This document shows positions 9,140-16,804 of a stretch of DNA of 64,000 bases, piece by piece. Each line of letters starts with the position of its first letter. The stretch's first letter is position 1. A program made the translations under genes and the position numbers. Origin of the DNA: Candidatus Melainabacteria bacterium RIFCSPHIGHO2_02_FULL_34_12. GTDB taxonomy: Bacteria; Cyanobacteriota; Vampirovibrionia; 2-02-FULL-35-15. The notes below the pieces were generated by a model. It was given only the letters and a program-made list of their open reading frames with translations, did not search any database and was not told the DNA's origin. The stretch covers positions 1-64,000 of the forward strand of contig MFRM01000013.1 of NCBI GenBank assembly GCA_001784555.1. The letters run 5' to 3'.

Positions 9140-9725
9140 TCATTCCAGTAAACATCATCCCAAAAATATTTGCAATTAAAAAAGTAAATAAAAATATTCC
9201 CAGGAAAAAAGGAATAATAGCCATTAAAAAAACTCTCCATGCTTCAAGCTGAAAACTTTTAGCAAGCGATATCCAGAATAAAATAAATGACCAGATACTG
9301 ATTAGCACCTGAAAAAACATATAAACAGAAGGATTTAAATTATAGATTAAGTTTATAGGTGTTAAAAGAAGAAAAGGAATGCCGGAAAGCCCTGTAAACC
9401 CTAGAAGCCTGCCTAAATTATTGTTCGGGGTTTTGAAGACCGTACTGAAACAAAATATAAATATTCCTACAAAAAACCAGCTTAAAAAACCTATAAATTC
9501 AATGCCAACAATACTTAAAATTCCTATATTAGAAGGATCAATTTTACCCAAGTTTGATAAAACAACTGCAAGAAATCCATAGATAATCACAGTAAATGTA
9601 TCTTCGTTATATAATTCCTGAAATATTTTTTTTGGTGAAAACAATACTCCATAAAATGCTTCAAGAAAACTAATTTTAGGTTCATCTGAAGTTAAATTTT
9701 GTTCAATATTTGTATGTGTATTCAT
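9132..9725 (-). CDS. Yip1-domain integral membrane protein
   Basis: 197 residues. A cytoplasmic N-terminus (about 1-45) carries FYGVLFSPKKIFQEL, the short motif typical before the membrane part of bacterial Yip1-family proteins. Five hydrophobic segments follow, including a Pro-containing GFTGLSGIPFLLL helix. The molecular role of bacterial Yip1 proteins is largely unknown. It abuts the pyrimidine-nucleoside phosphorylase gene upstream with zero gap (stop 9726, start 9725), so it is probably in the yebC-deoA transcription unit. Its 3' end overlaps the convergent kinase by 8 bases. Confidence 0.75.
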   Translation of the reverse strand: MNTHTNIEQNLTSDEPKISFLEAFYGVLFSPKKIFQELYNEDTFTVIIYGFLAVVLSNLGKIDPSNIGILSIVGIEFIGFLSWFFVGIFIFCFSTVFKTPNNNLGRLLGFTGLSGIPFLLLTPINLIYNLNPSVYMFFQVLISIWSFILFWISLAKSFQLEAWRVFLMAIIPFFLGIFLFTFLIANIFGMMFTGMIR

Positions 9726-11024
9726 TTACTTTATTTTCTCATGAATTAATTTTAGTTTAGAAGGTGCTTTCTGTCCAAATTTTATTGCAGAAATCAGCTT
9801 TATTTTTGCTTTTTGAGCATCTTCTTTGTTTTTTGCATGTATTTCAAGTAATGCATCCTCTTTTTTTATTTTATCCCCATATTTCTTATAGAATAAAATG
9901 CCGACAGAATGGTCAATTTTATCCTCTACTTTTTCTCTGCCTGCTCCAAGCCTGTGTACTGCTTCACCCACTATATATGCATCTATATCATAAATATATC
10001 CTTCTTCCTCTGCTTTCATGACCTCAATATGATTTGCTTTTTTAATGGGCCATGAATTTTCAGATAAATCGCCGCTCTGGGCTTTTATCATTTCTTCAAA
10101 CTTTTTAAGAGCACTTCCATTTTTTAATAAAATTAAAAGTTCTGATTCAATGTCGCTCTCTTTTTCCTGGCTTATGAGTTTTATTGCCTCTTTGGAGAGT
10201 AAAATCAAAATCTCAATTAAATCAGGCACTACTTTTCCTGATAATACTTCAATTACTTCTAAAATCTCAAGGCTATTTCCTACTGCATAACCAAGAGGCT
10301 GATTCATATCTGTAATAAGTGCTGTTATATTTTTATCCAGATTTTTTCCTATATTTACCATGCTTAATGCAAGCTTTTTTGCCATATCCGGAGTTTTCAT
10401 GAAAGCCCCTTTGCCTGCTTTTACATCCAGAATTATGTTTTTTGAGCCGCCTGCAATTTTTTTGCTCATGATTGAAGAAGCAATTAAAGGAATAGAATCC
10501 ACAGTATCTGTTACATCCCTGATGGCGTAGAGTCTTTTATCTGCTGGAGCAAGATCGGAGCCTGCACTACTAACAGCAAGCCCTATTTTTTTAACCTGTT
10601 CTTTTATTTCATCGATAGTTAAATTTGTTTTTAATCCAGGAATAGATTCAAGTTTATCTATGGTTCCGCCGCTTATACCCAGCCCTCTTCCGGAAAGTTT
10701 TGGAATATTTATTTTGTTTTTTGTATATGCTGCAACAAGTGGTGCAAAAAGAAGGGTGATTTTATCCCCTATTCCGCCCGAGCTGTGCTTATCGACAGTA
10801 GGCTCAAGTCCTTCCCAGCTTAAAATGGTTCCTGACTTAGCCATAGCTAAGGTTAGAGCTGAAATTTCAGAGTCATTCATTCCATTTGATTTCACAGCTT
10901 TTAACCACAACGTAATTTCTTCTTGATTAAAGTTATCCAGGTTTTTAATAAATAAATTAATTTCTTCAGGAGTATGAACTTTTGAGTTTTGTTTTCCTTT
11001 AATATATTCTTTTATATCAAACAA
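9726..11024 (-). CDS. deoA: Pyrimidine-nucleoside (thymidine) phosphorylase
   Basis: 432 residues, the usual length. The phosphate-binding signature appears as DKHSSGGIGDK (about 81-91). SGRGLGISGGTIDKLE and AGSDLAPADKRLYAIRDVT are the other conserved blocks. It cleaves thymidine and/or uridine with phosphate to give base and (deoxy)ribose-1-phosphate in pyrimidine salvage. Whether it is the thymidine- or broad-specificity type cannot be settled by eye. Its first 8 bases overlap the end of yebC, which suggests translational coupling. Confidence 0.93.
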   Translation of the reverse strand: MFDIKEYIKGKQNSKVHTPEEINLFIKNLDNFNQEEITLWLKAVKSNGMNDSEISALTLAMAKSGTILSWEGLEPTVDKHSSGGIGDKITLLFAPLVAAYTKNKINIPKLSGRGLGISGGTIDKLESIPGLKTNLTIDEIKEQVKKIGLAVSSAGSDLAPADKRLYAIRDVTDTVDSIPLIASSIMSKKIAGGSKNIILDVKAGKGAFMKTPDMAKKLALSMVNIGKNLDKNITALITDMNQPLGYAVGNSLEILEVIEVLSGKVVPDLIEILILLSKEAIKLISQEKESDIESELLILLKNGSALKKFEEMIKAQSGDLSENSWPIKKANHIEVMKAEEEGYIYDIDAYIVGEAVHRLGAGREKVEDKIDHSVGILFYKKYGDKIKKEDALLEIHAKNKEDAQKAKIKLISAIKFGQKAPSKLKLIHEKIK

Positions 11025-11805
11025 TTTCTCTTCCTTTGATCAATCCTTCTTGCAAGTTAGCTAGAATCTCATCTTTTATATCAAAATTAGAATAAACATT
11101 CTGTACGTCATCGTGCTCTTCTATCATTTCCATTAGTTTTAAAATATTTTTTGCAAGATCTGGAGCACTGATTTCAATATGTTCTTTTGCACTGTATAAA
11201 ATCTGGGTTTCAGAGGGTTTTATATTTTTTGCAAGAATGTTTTTTTGAACTTTTTCAAGTTCCTCGGATTTTGTAATTATTATTGCATTTTCACTATCTG
11301 AAAAATCAATATCACGAGCACCTGCTTCTATGGCGAGCTCATATATTGCATCCTGGCTTTTAAACATTGAATTTGGAATTTTTATTTCCCCGCGTTTTAC
11401 AAACATCCAGCTTACAGCGCCAGACTCTGCAAGTTTTCCGTGGTATTTTACAAAATAACTTCTTAAATCCGATACTGTTCTATTCTTATTATCAGTAGCA
11501 CACTGAACCATTATTGCAGTGCCGCCCGGGCCATATCCCTCGTATATAATTTCTTCAATTCTTGAGCCGTCATCTCCGGTGCCGGCGCCTTTTTCTATTG
11601 CTCGTTGAATGTTGTTTTGAGGTACGAGGTTTTCTTTTGCTTTTTCAATTGCAAATCTTAAGCGGAAGTTTGCCTGAGGATCAGCTCCTCCTAATCTTGC
11701 AGCCACCATTATTTCCTTGGCAATTTTTGAAAATACGGCACCCCGTTTTGCGTCAGTGACTGCCTTTTTACGTTTAATTTGTGCCCATTTAGAATGTCCA
11801 GACAT
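11017..11805 (-). CDS. yebC: YebC/PmpR-family protein (TACO1 type)
   Basis: 262 residues from ATG 11805, chosen because MSGHSKWAQIKRKK is the near-universal start of the family; the frame extends 7 codons upstream into a palindromic repeat. Conserved blocks GYGPGGTAIMVQCATDNKNRT and GAVSWMFVKRG are present. Family members are described as transcription regulators (PmpR) or as factors relieving ribosome stalling at proline runs. The latter would be relevant beside the Pro-rich genes here, but that link is inference. First gene of yebC-deoA-Yip1. Confidence 0.93.
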   Translation of the reverse strand: MSGHSKWAQIKRKKAVTDAKRGAVFSKIAKEIMVAARLGGADPQANFRLRFAIEKAKENLVPQNNIQRAIEKGAGTGDDGSRIEEIIYEGYGPGGTAIMVQCATDNKNRTVSDLRSYFVKYHGKLAESGAVSWMFVKRGEIKIPNSMFKSQDAIYELAIEAGARDIDFSDSENAIIITKSEELEKVQKNILAKNIKPSETQILYSAKEHIEISAPDLAKNILKLMEMIEEHDDVQNVYSNFDIKDEILANLQEGLIKGREIV

Positions 11806-11816
11806 AAGATTTAATC

Positions 11817-11843
11817 GTAGAGACATGCCATTGGCATGTCTCT
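11817..11843. repeat. GTAGAGAC-type palindromic repeat, copy 2
   Basis: GTAG is followed by a 12-bp inverted repeat (AGAGACATGCCA / TGGCATGTCTCT) with one central base. It lies just upstream of the yebC start and creates an apparent in-frame upstream ATG. Confidence 0.75.
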
Positions 11844-11887
11844 TGTGAATTAGTTTACCATCTCATTTTATTTATTCGTATATTTTT

Positions 11888-11914
11888 GTAGAGGCATGGT
11901 TTCCATGCCTCTAT
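11888..11914. repeat. GTAGAGGC-type palindromic repeat, copy 3
   Basis: TAGAGGCATGG and CCATGCCTCTA form an 11-bp stem around TTT. It sits 45 bases from copy 2 in the yebC/secF divergent intergenic region. No T-tract follows, so it is unlikely to be a simple terminator. Confidence 0.75.
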
Positions 11915-11959
11915 ATTGTTAGGTAAAATTGACAAGGTAATTTTAATTAGAAAACACTT

Positions 11960-12904
11960 ATGAAAGTAGACATTGTTAAATACCGTTGGTTTTGGTTTGG
12001 GTTTTCCTTAGCTGTTTTAATTCCTGGATTAATAGCAATAGGATTTTGCTTTCAAAAATTTGGTTCACCGTTAAAACTCGGGTTAGATTTTACAGGTGGT
12101 ACAAAACTTGAATATAGGTTTCCTCATGAAGTAAAGCTTGAAGAAGTAAGAGCTATTTTAGATAAGCATAAACTAGGCGGGAGCAATATTCAGCTTTCAA
12201 AAGTAGCCTCTAATGGTTCACAAGTGGTGGTGATTAGATCAAAAGCAATAAAACAAAGAAAATCATCCCAGACCAAAGCAAGCCAGAAAGAAAAAATAGA
12301 TGAAGAGTTTACTCAGACTTTTGGTAATTTTGAAATTCTATCCATTGATACAGTAAGTCCAATAATAGGTCCTGAACTTTTAAACTCCGGACTGCTTGCT
12401 TTATTTTTTACTCTGGTTGGAATTGTGATTTATATCAGCTACAGATTCAGGAAAGATTATGCAATCTGTGCAATTATTGCAATGATTCATGATGTTTTTG
12501 TTCTTGTGGGTTTGTTTGCAATATTTAGTTTTTTCTGGGGGCTTGAAATTGACAGTTTATTTATAACTGCTGTTTTAACAGTAATCGGGTTTTCAATTCA
12601 CGACACGATTGTGGTCTTTGACAGGATTAGGGAGAATTCAAAATTCCTTACTAAAAATAAAACATTTGGGGAAATTGCAAATGACAGTATAAACCAGACA
12701 CTCATAAGGAGCATTAATACCTCACTTACTACATTAATTGCACTTGGAACATTGTATTTATTTGGCGGAGAAACTACAAAAACATTTGTAGGTGCAATGT
12801 TCCTTGGAATAGCTTCAGGTACTTATTCCAGTATTTTTGTAGCAAGTGCACTGCTGGTCTGGTGGAGAGAAATTGTGAAGAAAAAAAGACTAAAGAGTGC
12901 GTGA
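11960..12904 (+). CDS. secF: Protein translocase subunit SecF
   Basis: 314 residues. An N-terminal membrane helix is followed by the periplasmic P1-like region with LGLDFTGGTKLEYRF. Five more helices contain the SecD/SecF signatures, including VLTVIGFSIHDTIVVFDRIREN and the SINTSLTTL helix. SecF works with SecD and SecYEG to use the proton gradient for late protein translocation. secD is not adjacent in the visible window, unlike the usual secDF order. A very small membrane-protein gene follows after 12 bases. Confidence 0.95.
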   Translation: MKVDIVKYRWFWFGFSLAVLIPGLIAIGFCFQKFGSPLKLGLDFTGGTKLEYRFPHEVKLEEVRAILDKHKLGGSNIQLSKVASNGSQVVVIRSKAIKQRKSSQTKASQKEKIDEEFTQTFGNFEILSIDTVSPIIGPELLNSGLLALFFTLVGIVIYISYRFRKDYAICAIIAMIHDVFVLVGLFAIFSFFWGLEIDSLFITAVLTVIGFSIHDTIVVFDRIRENSKFLTKNKTFGEIANDSINQTLIRSINTSLTTLIALGTLYLFGGETTKTFVGAMFLGIASGTYSSIFVASALLVWWREIVKKKRLKSA

Positions 12905-12916
12905 TAAAATTCTTAT

Positions 12917-13066
12917 ATGATTAACCAAGATTTACTTATCGGTGCAGGAATAGCTTTTAGTATACTTACAATAATTTTTATACTTTATCTAACTATTTTT
13001 AGAAATATAATGCCTGATCACAAAGAAGATGACGGAAAACCTTTTTTCCCTTTTGATGAAAGATAA
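12917..13066 (+). CDS. Small single-span membrane protein (49 aa)
   Basis: ATG 12917 to TAA 13066. One hydrophobic helix (about residues 6-29, rich in Ile/Leu/Phe) is followed by a polar tail with DHKEDDG and FFPFDER. It begins 12 bases after the secF stop and ends 1 base before the convergent patatin gene, so it fills the gap exactly. No strong Shine-Dalgarno is seen. It could be a small Sec-associated or unrelated membrane peptide; the coding call rests on the length of the open frame, the sensible membrane pattern and the tight packing. Confidence 0.5.
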   Translation: MINQDLLIGAGIAFSILTIIFILYLTIFRNIMPDHKEDDGKPFFPFDER

Positions 13067-13067
13067 A

Positions 13068-14042
13068 TTAATATTCAGCTATATTTAATGTACTGGTTTT
13101 TTGTTCAATTTTCTTTTTTATTTTAGGAATCATTTTTATGGCTTCATCTTCACCAGCTTTAATGGCCTTTATAAGGCTTTGAGTATCAAGATCTAAAATA
13201 CCAACTCCATTTAAGTCTGGGCTTATTACAATATCTGCTTTTTCCAGCACTAGTTCAGATTGTGCCAGTAGCCCAAGATTTATAACCCTTGTAATTACTC
13301 CTTCAAATGATCTGAAATTTTCTGACTTTGCTTCTTCTGGTTTTGCATCTACATCAATAGCAATTACAATATCAGCTCCCATTTTTCTTGCTTCTTCTAC
13401 AGGGATGTTTTGAACCACACCCCCATCAATAAGCAGCTGATCGTTAATAGGAATAGGCTGGTGAAGGGATGGGATTGCTGCGCTAGCCTGAACAGCAAGC
13501 CCTACATCGCCTGATTTGATTACAACGGGTAAACCTGAAATTAAATCAAGTGCAATTATATGAAGGGGAATAAAGATTTTAATTTTTCCGTCATCCTTTG
13601 AAATTAAATTATCTACAAAATGTTGTAATCTTCGGTCATTATATAACCCGGCATAAAATGGTCTTCTTAGAATGGTTCTACAAGTTCTATTCATATAAAC
13701 AAATGCTGCCCGAAACAACGAGAAATCAATCTTATATACTTTTTCTATGGCACCGCTTAATACTTGATATTCAAGTTCATCCAGTCCAACTCCTCCTGCA
13801 TAGAGAGATGCAATTAATGCTCCTGCACTGGTACCTACCAGATAATCTACTGGGATATTTTCTCTTTCAAAAACTTTCAGCACACCTATATGTGCAGCTC
13901 CTCTTGCCCCGCCGCCTCCAAGTGCAATTCCGATTTTAGGTCTGACGACAGGGTTGTTTTTTGCATGGACAGGTAAAGATAAAAAAGTAATTATTGAAAT
14001 AAGTAAGCAAAAAATCAGTAAGTAATTATGGTGTCGATTCAT
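13068..14042 (-). CDS. Secreted patatin-like phospholipase (RssA type)
   Basis: 324 residues. Signal peptide at 1-27 ending in VHA. The oxyanion motif GGGGARG lies near 43-49, the nucleophile Ser in GTSAG near 69, and the dyad Asp in DGGVVQN near 205. This is a complete Ser-Asp catalytic dyad of a lipid acyl hydrolase. The signal peptide suggests action in the periplasm or outer membrane, whereas classical RssA is cytoplasmic. Its start overlaps the end of cysC by 4 bases (ATGA type), so the two are translationally coupled. Confidence 0.9.
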   Translation of the reverse strand: MNRHHNYLLIFCLLISIITFLSLPVHAKNNPVVRPKIGIALGGGGARGAAHIGVLKVFERENIPVDYLVGTSAGALIASLYAGGVGLDELEYQVLSGAIEKVYKIDFSLFRAAFVYMNRTCRTILRRPFYAGLYNDRRLQHFVDNLISKDDGKIKIFIPLHIIALDLISGLPVVIKSGDVGLAVQASAAIPSLHQPIPINDQLLIDGGVVQNIPVEEARKMGADIVIAIDVDAKPEEAKSENFRSFEGVITRVINLGLLAQSELVLEKADIVISPDLNGVGILDLDTQSLIKAIKAGEDEAIKMIPKIKKKIEQKTSTLNIAEY

Positions 14043-14611
14043 GTATCAAGATAGTTATTTTCTTTAAGCCAGTTAATTATTTGATTTGCACTTTCTTCAG
14101 GCATTCCTTTATTTGTCTCAACTGTAATTTCAGGGCTTGTAGGTTCTTCATATGGATCTGATATACCTGTAAATTGGAGAATCTCTCCGGCTCTTGCTTT
14201 TTTATAAAGACCTTTTACATCTCTTTTTTCAACTACTTCAAGCGGACACTTTGCATATATTTCCACAAAGTTTTCATGCATTTCCCTTACTTCATCTCTG
14301 ATTTCCCTGTAAGGTGAAATTGCAGCAGTGATTACTATTACACCGTTTCTTGAAAGCAAACTTGCTACGTAGCCAATTCTTCTTATATTTGCATCTCTGT
14401 CTTCTTTGCTGAATCCTAATCCTTTACTTAAGTGTGTGCGTACAATATCCCCGTCAAGTATTTCAACTTTTAATCCTTGTTCCTTTAGCTTTTTTTCCAA
14501 AATATTTGATATTGTGGATTTTCCTGCTCCTGAAAGACCTGTAAACCAGAGAGTAAGTCCGGTTTGTACTTTTTTGTTTTGGTTTAATGTTTCAGCAGTC
14601 ATTATTTCCAT
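14039..14611 (-). CDS. cysC: Adenylyl-sulfate (APS) kinase
   Basis: 190 residues, complete. P-loop FTGLSGAGKST (about 24-34), LDGDIVRTHL, and the lid region FTGISDPYEEP characteristic of CysC. It converts APS and ATP to PAPS. No sulfate adenylyltransferase or PAPS reductase gene is in the window, so PAPS may serve sulfation or the rest of the pathway is elsewhere. A second in-frame ATG at 14602 follows GGAAATA and could be the true start. It lies between grpE and the patatin gene on the same strand. Confidence 0.93.
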   Translation of the reverse strand: MEIMTAETLNQNKKVQTGLTLWFTGLSGAGKSTISNILEKKLKEQGLKVEILDGDIVRTHLSKGLGFSKEDRDANIRRIGYVASLLSRNGVIVITAAISPYREIRDEVREMHENFVEIYAKCPLEVVEKRDVKGLYKKARAGEILQFTGISDPYEEPTSPEITVETNKGMPEESANQIINWLKENNYLDT

Positions 14612-14630
14612 ATATTACAATATCTTACCT

Positions 14631-15146
14631 TTACTTTTCTTCCTGTTTTACAGATACTGCTACAAGAGCAGGTCTGATTACTTTTTTATTTAAGATGTAG
14701 CCTTTCTTTAAAATCTGCATTACGGTATGGTCAGGGAGTTCATTAGTCGGAATTTGATGAAGCGGTTCATGATACACAGGATCAAAAGGTATTCCTGTTT
14801 CTTCAATAGCTTGAAGTCCAATATCTTTAAGACACTTTAAAAGCATTTCAAATACCAGATTAAAGTCTTCGATTATTTTTTCTGAGGGACTGTCTGGTTT
14901 TACAGCACTTCTTGCATAATCAAATGTATCCATGGCAGGCAGAAGTATTTCTATGGTTTTTTCTGCTGCGTATTTATAAAGATCTTCTTTTTCCTGGGTA
15001 GTCCTTTTTTGAAGGTTTTGATAGTCTGCCAGAGCTCGTAAATATTTGTTTTCTACTTCAGTTATTTTATCTTTCAGGGCTTGCACTTCCTGAGCAGTAC
15101 TTTTTTCTTCTGGGGAAAGCTCTATTGTTTCATTGCTTTCAGTCAT
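14631..15146 (-). CDS. grpE: Nucleotide exchange factor GrpE
   Basis: 171 residues from ATG 15146, preferred over ATG 15173 because AGGAAG lies 6 bases upstream. An acidic N-terminus and long coiled coil (about 20-75, with YLRALADYQNLQKRT) are followed by the beta-domain signature PFDPVYHEPLHQIPTNELPDHTV. GrpE releases ADP from DnaK. dnaK and dnaJ are not adjacent, and no CIRCE element (TTAGCACTC-N9-GAGTGCTAA) is seen upstream. Confidence 0.93.
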   Translation of the reverse strand: MTESNETIELSPEEKSTAQEVQALKDKITEVENKYLRALADYQNLQKRTTQEKEDLYKYAAEKTIEILLPAMDTFDYARSAVKPDSPSEKIIEDFNLVFEMLLKCLKDIGLQAIEETGIPFDPVYHEPLHQIPTNELPDHTVMQILKKGYILNKKVIRPALVAVSVKQEEK

Positions 15147-15321
15147 TTTTTCTTCCTTTCTTTCTTTATTCATATATGAATCTATATTCTCCCTTAATAA
15201 GTTATTTGAATTTTAACTTTTTTTGGTAATTGCCCCATGCCTTTCAAAACCTTTTCATAACCTTTATATAGCATTCTATAGACTATCTGGAAAGTACAAC
15301 CAATTAGAAAAGAAGGAAATT

Positions 15322-15807
15322 ATGAAGACAAATACTAATGAAGAAATATCATTTACTAATTGTTATGGTGGTCTATACCTCAATAAACAAGAAGGAACCA
15401 TAGCCATAGACTTTAAATCTTCAGAATTAGTTCTATACTTCCATACATCTTTATATCAGTCACTTGCATGGTTATTACATACTGCCTCAGATTGTGAAGA
15501 ATTAATGAGATTTGTCAACTGGACGGTTGATCCTAAATCAGTAAATAAAAATACATTAATTGAAGTACACGGGCCAGAACATGCAGCATGTCTGATTTGT
15601 TCGCCATCTCATGAGCGAGTTCAATTAAATCTGGAAATTGGTGTTTCAGTTGATTTAAAATTCACTGATTTTAAGGGAATCCTTGAGCTTATAAAAGAAG
15701 CACAAAATGATCTTGAATGGAGAAGACAACTTTTACAATGGTCATTAAAACTTGATATTGATCCGCATTCAGACAGCAAAGACATTAAAGATAAAAAAGT
15801 AATATAA
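15322..15807 (+). CDS. Hypothetical protein, about 161 aa
   Basis: Start ATG 15322 is chosen for its strong AGAAGGA site; the frame is open back to 15223 without a comparable site. No signal peptide or membrane span. Alternating beta-like and helical segments, with a Cys/His pair in HGPEHAACLIC and a C-terminal helix around EAQNDLEWRRQLLQW. No family recognised. It lies between the divergent grpE operon and the ppsR-like gene, followed by a palindromic element. Confidence 0.65.
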   Translation: MKTNTNEEISFTNCYGGLYLNKQEGTIAIDFKSSELVLYFHTSLYQSLAWLLHTASDCEELMRFVNWTVDPKSVNKNTLIEVHGPEHAACLICSPSHERVQLNLEIGVSVDLKFTDFKGILELIKEAQNDLEWRRQLLQWSLKLDIDPHSDSKDIKDKKVI

Positions 15808-15829
15808 GTTTAAGATAAATTAATCAACA

Positions 15830-15933
15830 TTCCTTCACTGCAGGTCCTGTCGCCTGCAGGTACCCTTCAGAGCTTCGTCACAGAGTTCCTCGCTCTGAAC
15901 CCTTCCCTTCCGGCGCCACCCGCAGTGAAGGAA
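15830..15933. mobile_element. MITE-like palindromic element (104 bp)
   Basis: Perfect 12-bp terminal inverted repeats, TTCCTTCACTGC and GCAGTGAAGGAA, enclose a GC-rich core containing nested stems (CTGCAGG ... CCTGCAGG and AGAG ... CTCT types). It carries no open reading frame of its own. The right end creates an apparent GTG start for the downstream gene. Confidence 0.6.
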
Positions 15934-15996
15934 ACTAAGTTGAGAAACTTAATTGACAAAGCACTAGGATATAATTATTGTATATATTGCAAAACA

Positions 15997-16803
15997 ATGT
16001 TTACGGTTTATACATTATCAGATTCAAGCGGTGAAACTGCTGAGATGGTTGCAAAATCTGCAATAAGTCAGTTTGAATCTGTCTCTAGCGAAATTAAAAG
16101 ACTTCCAAAGGTAAGTTCAATAGAACAATTAAAAGAATTACTTAAAAGAGAAATACATTCTCCTTGCATTGTTATTTATACTCTTGTTCAACCCGGGGTG
16201 AGGCAGGCATTAATTGAAGAATCTCAAAAATATTCTATACCTATTTATGATGTTTTAGGCGGACTTGTTGGGAAGCTTGAAAATATGTTTCATGCCCAGC
16301 CTTTGCGTGAACCTGGACTCAGATTAAAAATAGATCAAGCTTACTTTAACAGAATGGATGCCATTCACTATGCCATAAAATATGACGATGGACAGAATTT
16401 AAATGGTATAGCTCATGCAGATATAATTTTACTTGGTATATCTAGAACCGGCAAAACCCCGAGTTCTATGTATCTTGCACAGCACTATGGTTTAAGAGCA
16501 GCAAATATTCCTGTTGTTCTTGGAGTAGAGCTGCCAAAAATACTATATGAAATAGATCCGCATAAAATAATTGGTTTTATATGTGATCCTCTTGTACTTC
16601 AGTCATTAAGAAGTACACGGGCAAGTTCACTTCAGATGGATTACAGCTTAGATTATTGTGATTTTAATCAAATATCACAGGAGCTAGACTATGCGAAAAA
16701 GATTTACAAGGATTTAAAATGTGAAGTTGTCGATATGACAAACCGGGCAGTAGAAGAAATTGCTGCAGAAATCATTTCAAAACTTCAACTGGTAAAGAAA
16801 TAA
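15997..16803 (+). CDS. ppsR: PEP synthase / pyruvate-phosphate dikinase regulatory protein
   Basis: 268 residues from ATG 15997; an upstream in-frame GTG at 15925 lies in the repeat element and is unlikely. The start MFTVYTLSDSSGETAE matches the family (DUF299, kinase-pyrophosphorylase). The P-loop-like GISRTGKTPSS and SLRSTR blocks are present. The enzyme is bifunctional: ADP-dependent phosphorylation and Pi-dependent dephosphorylation of a Thr in PEP synthase or PPDK, controlling the pyruvate-PEP step. The target enzyme is not in the window, so the subtype is not settled. Confidence 0.9.
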   Translation: MFTVYTLSDSSGETAEMVAKSAISQFESVSSEIKRLPKVSSIEQLKELLKREIHSPCIVIYTLVQPGVRQALIEESQKYSIPIYDVLGGLVGKLENMFHAQPLREPGLRLKIDQAYFNRMDAIHYAIKYDDGQNLNGIAHADIILLGISRTGKTPSSMYLAQHYGLRAANIPVVLGVELPKILYEIDPHKIIGFICDPLVLQSLRSTRASSLQMDYSLDYCDFNQISQELDYAKKIYKDLKCEVVDMTNRAVEEIAAEIISKLQLVKK

Positions 16804-16804
16804 T

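Noticed and set aside
15147-15240. Possible CIRCE element upstream of grpE
   Set aside because: No TTAGCACTC/GAGTGCTAA arms are present in the region.
15925-15996. GTG start giving 24 extra residues to the ppsR-like protein
   Set aside because: The region lies in a palindromic element and the conserved family start is the ATG at 15997.
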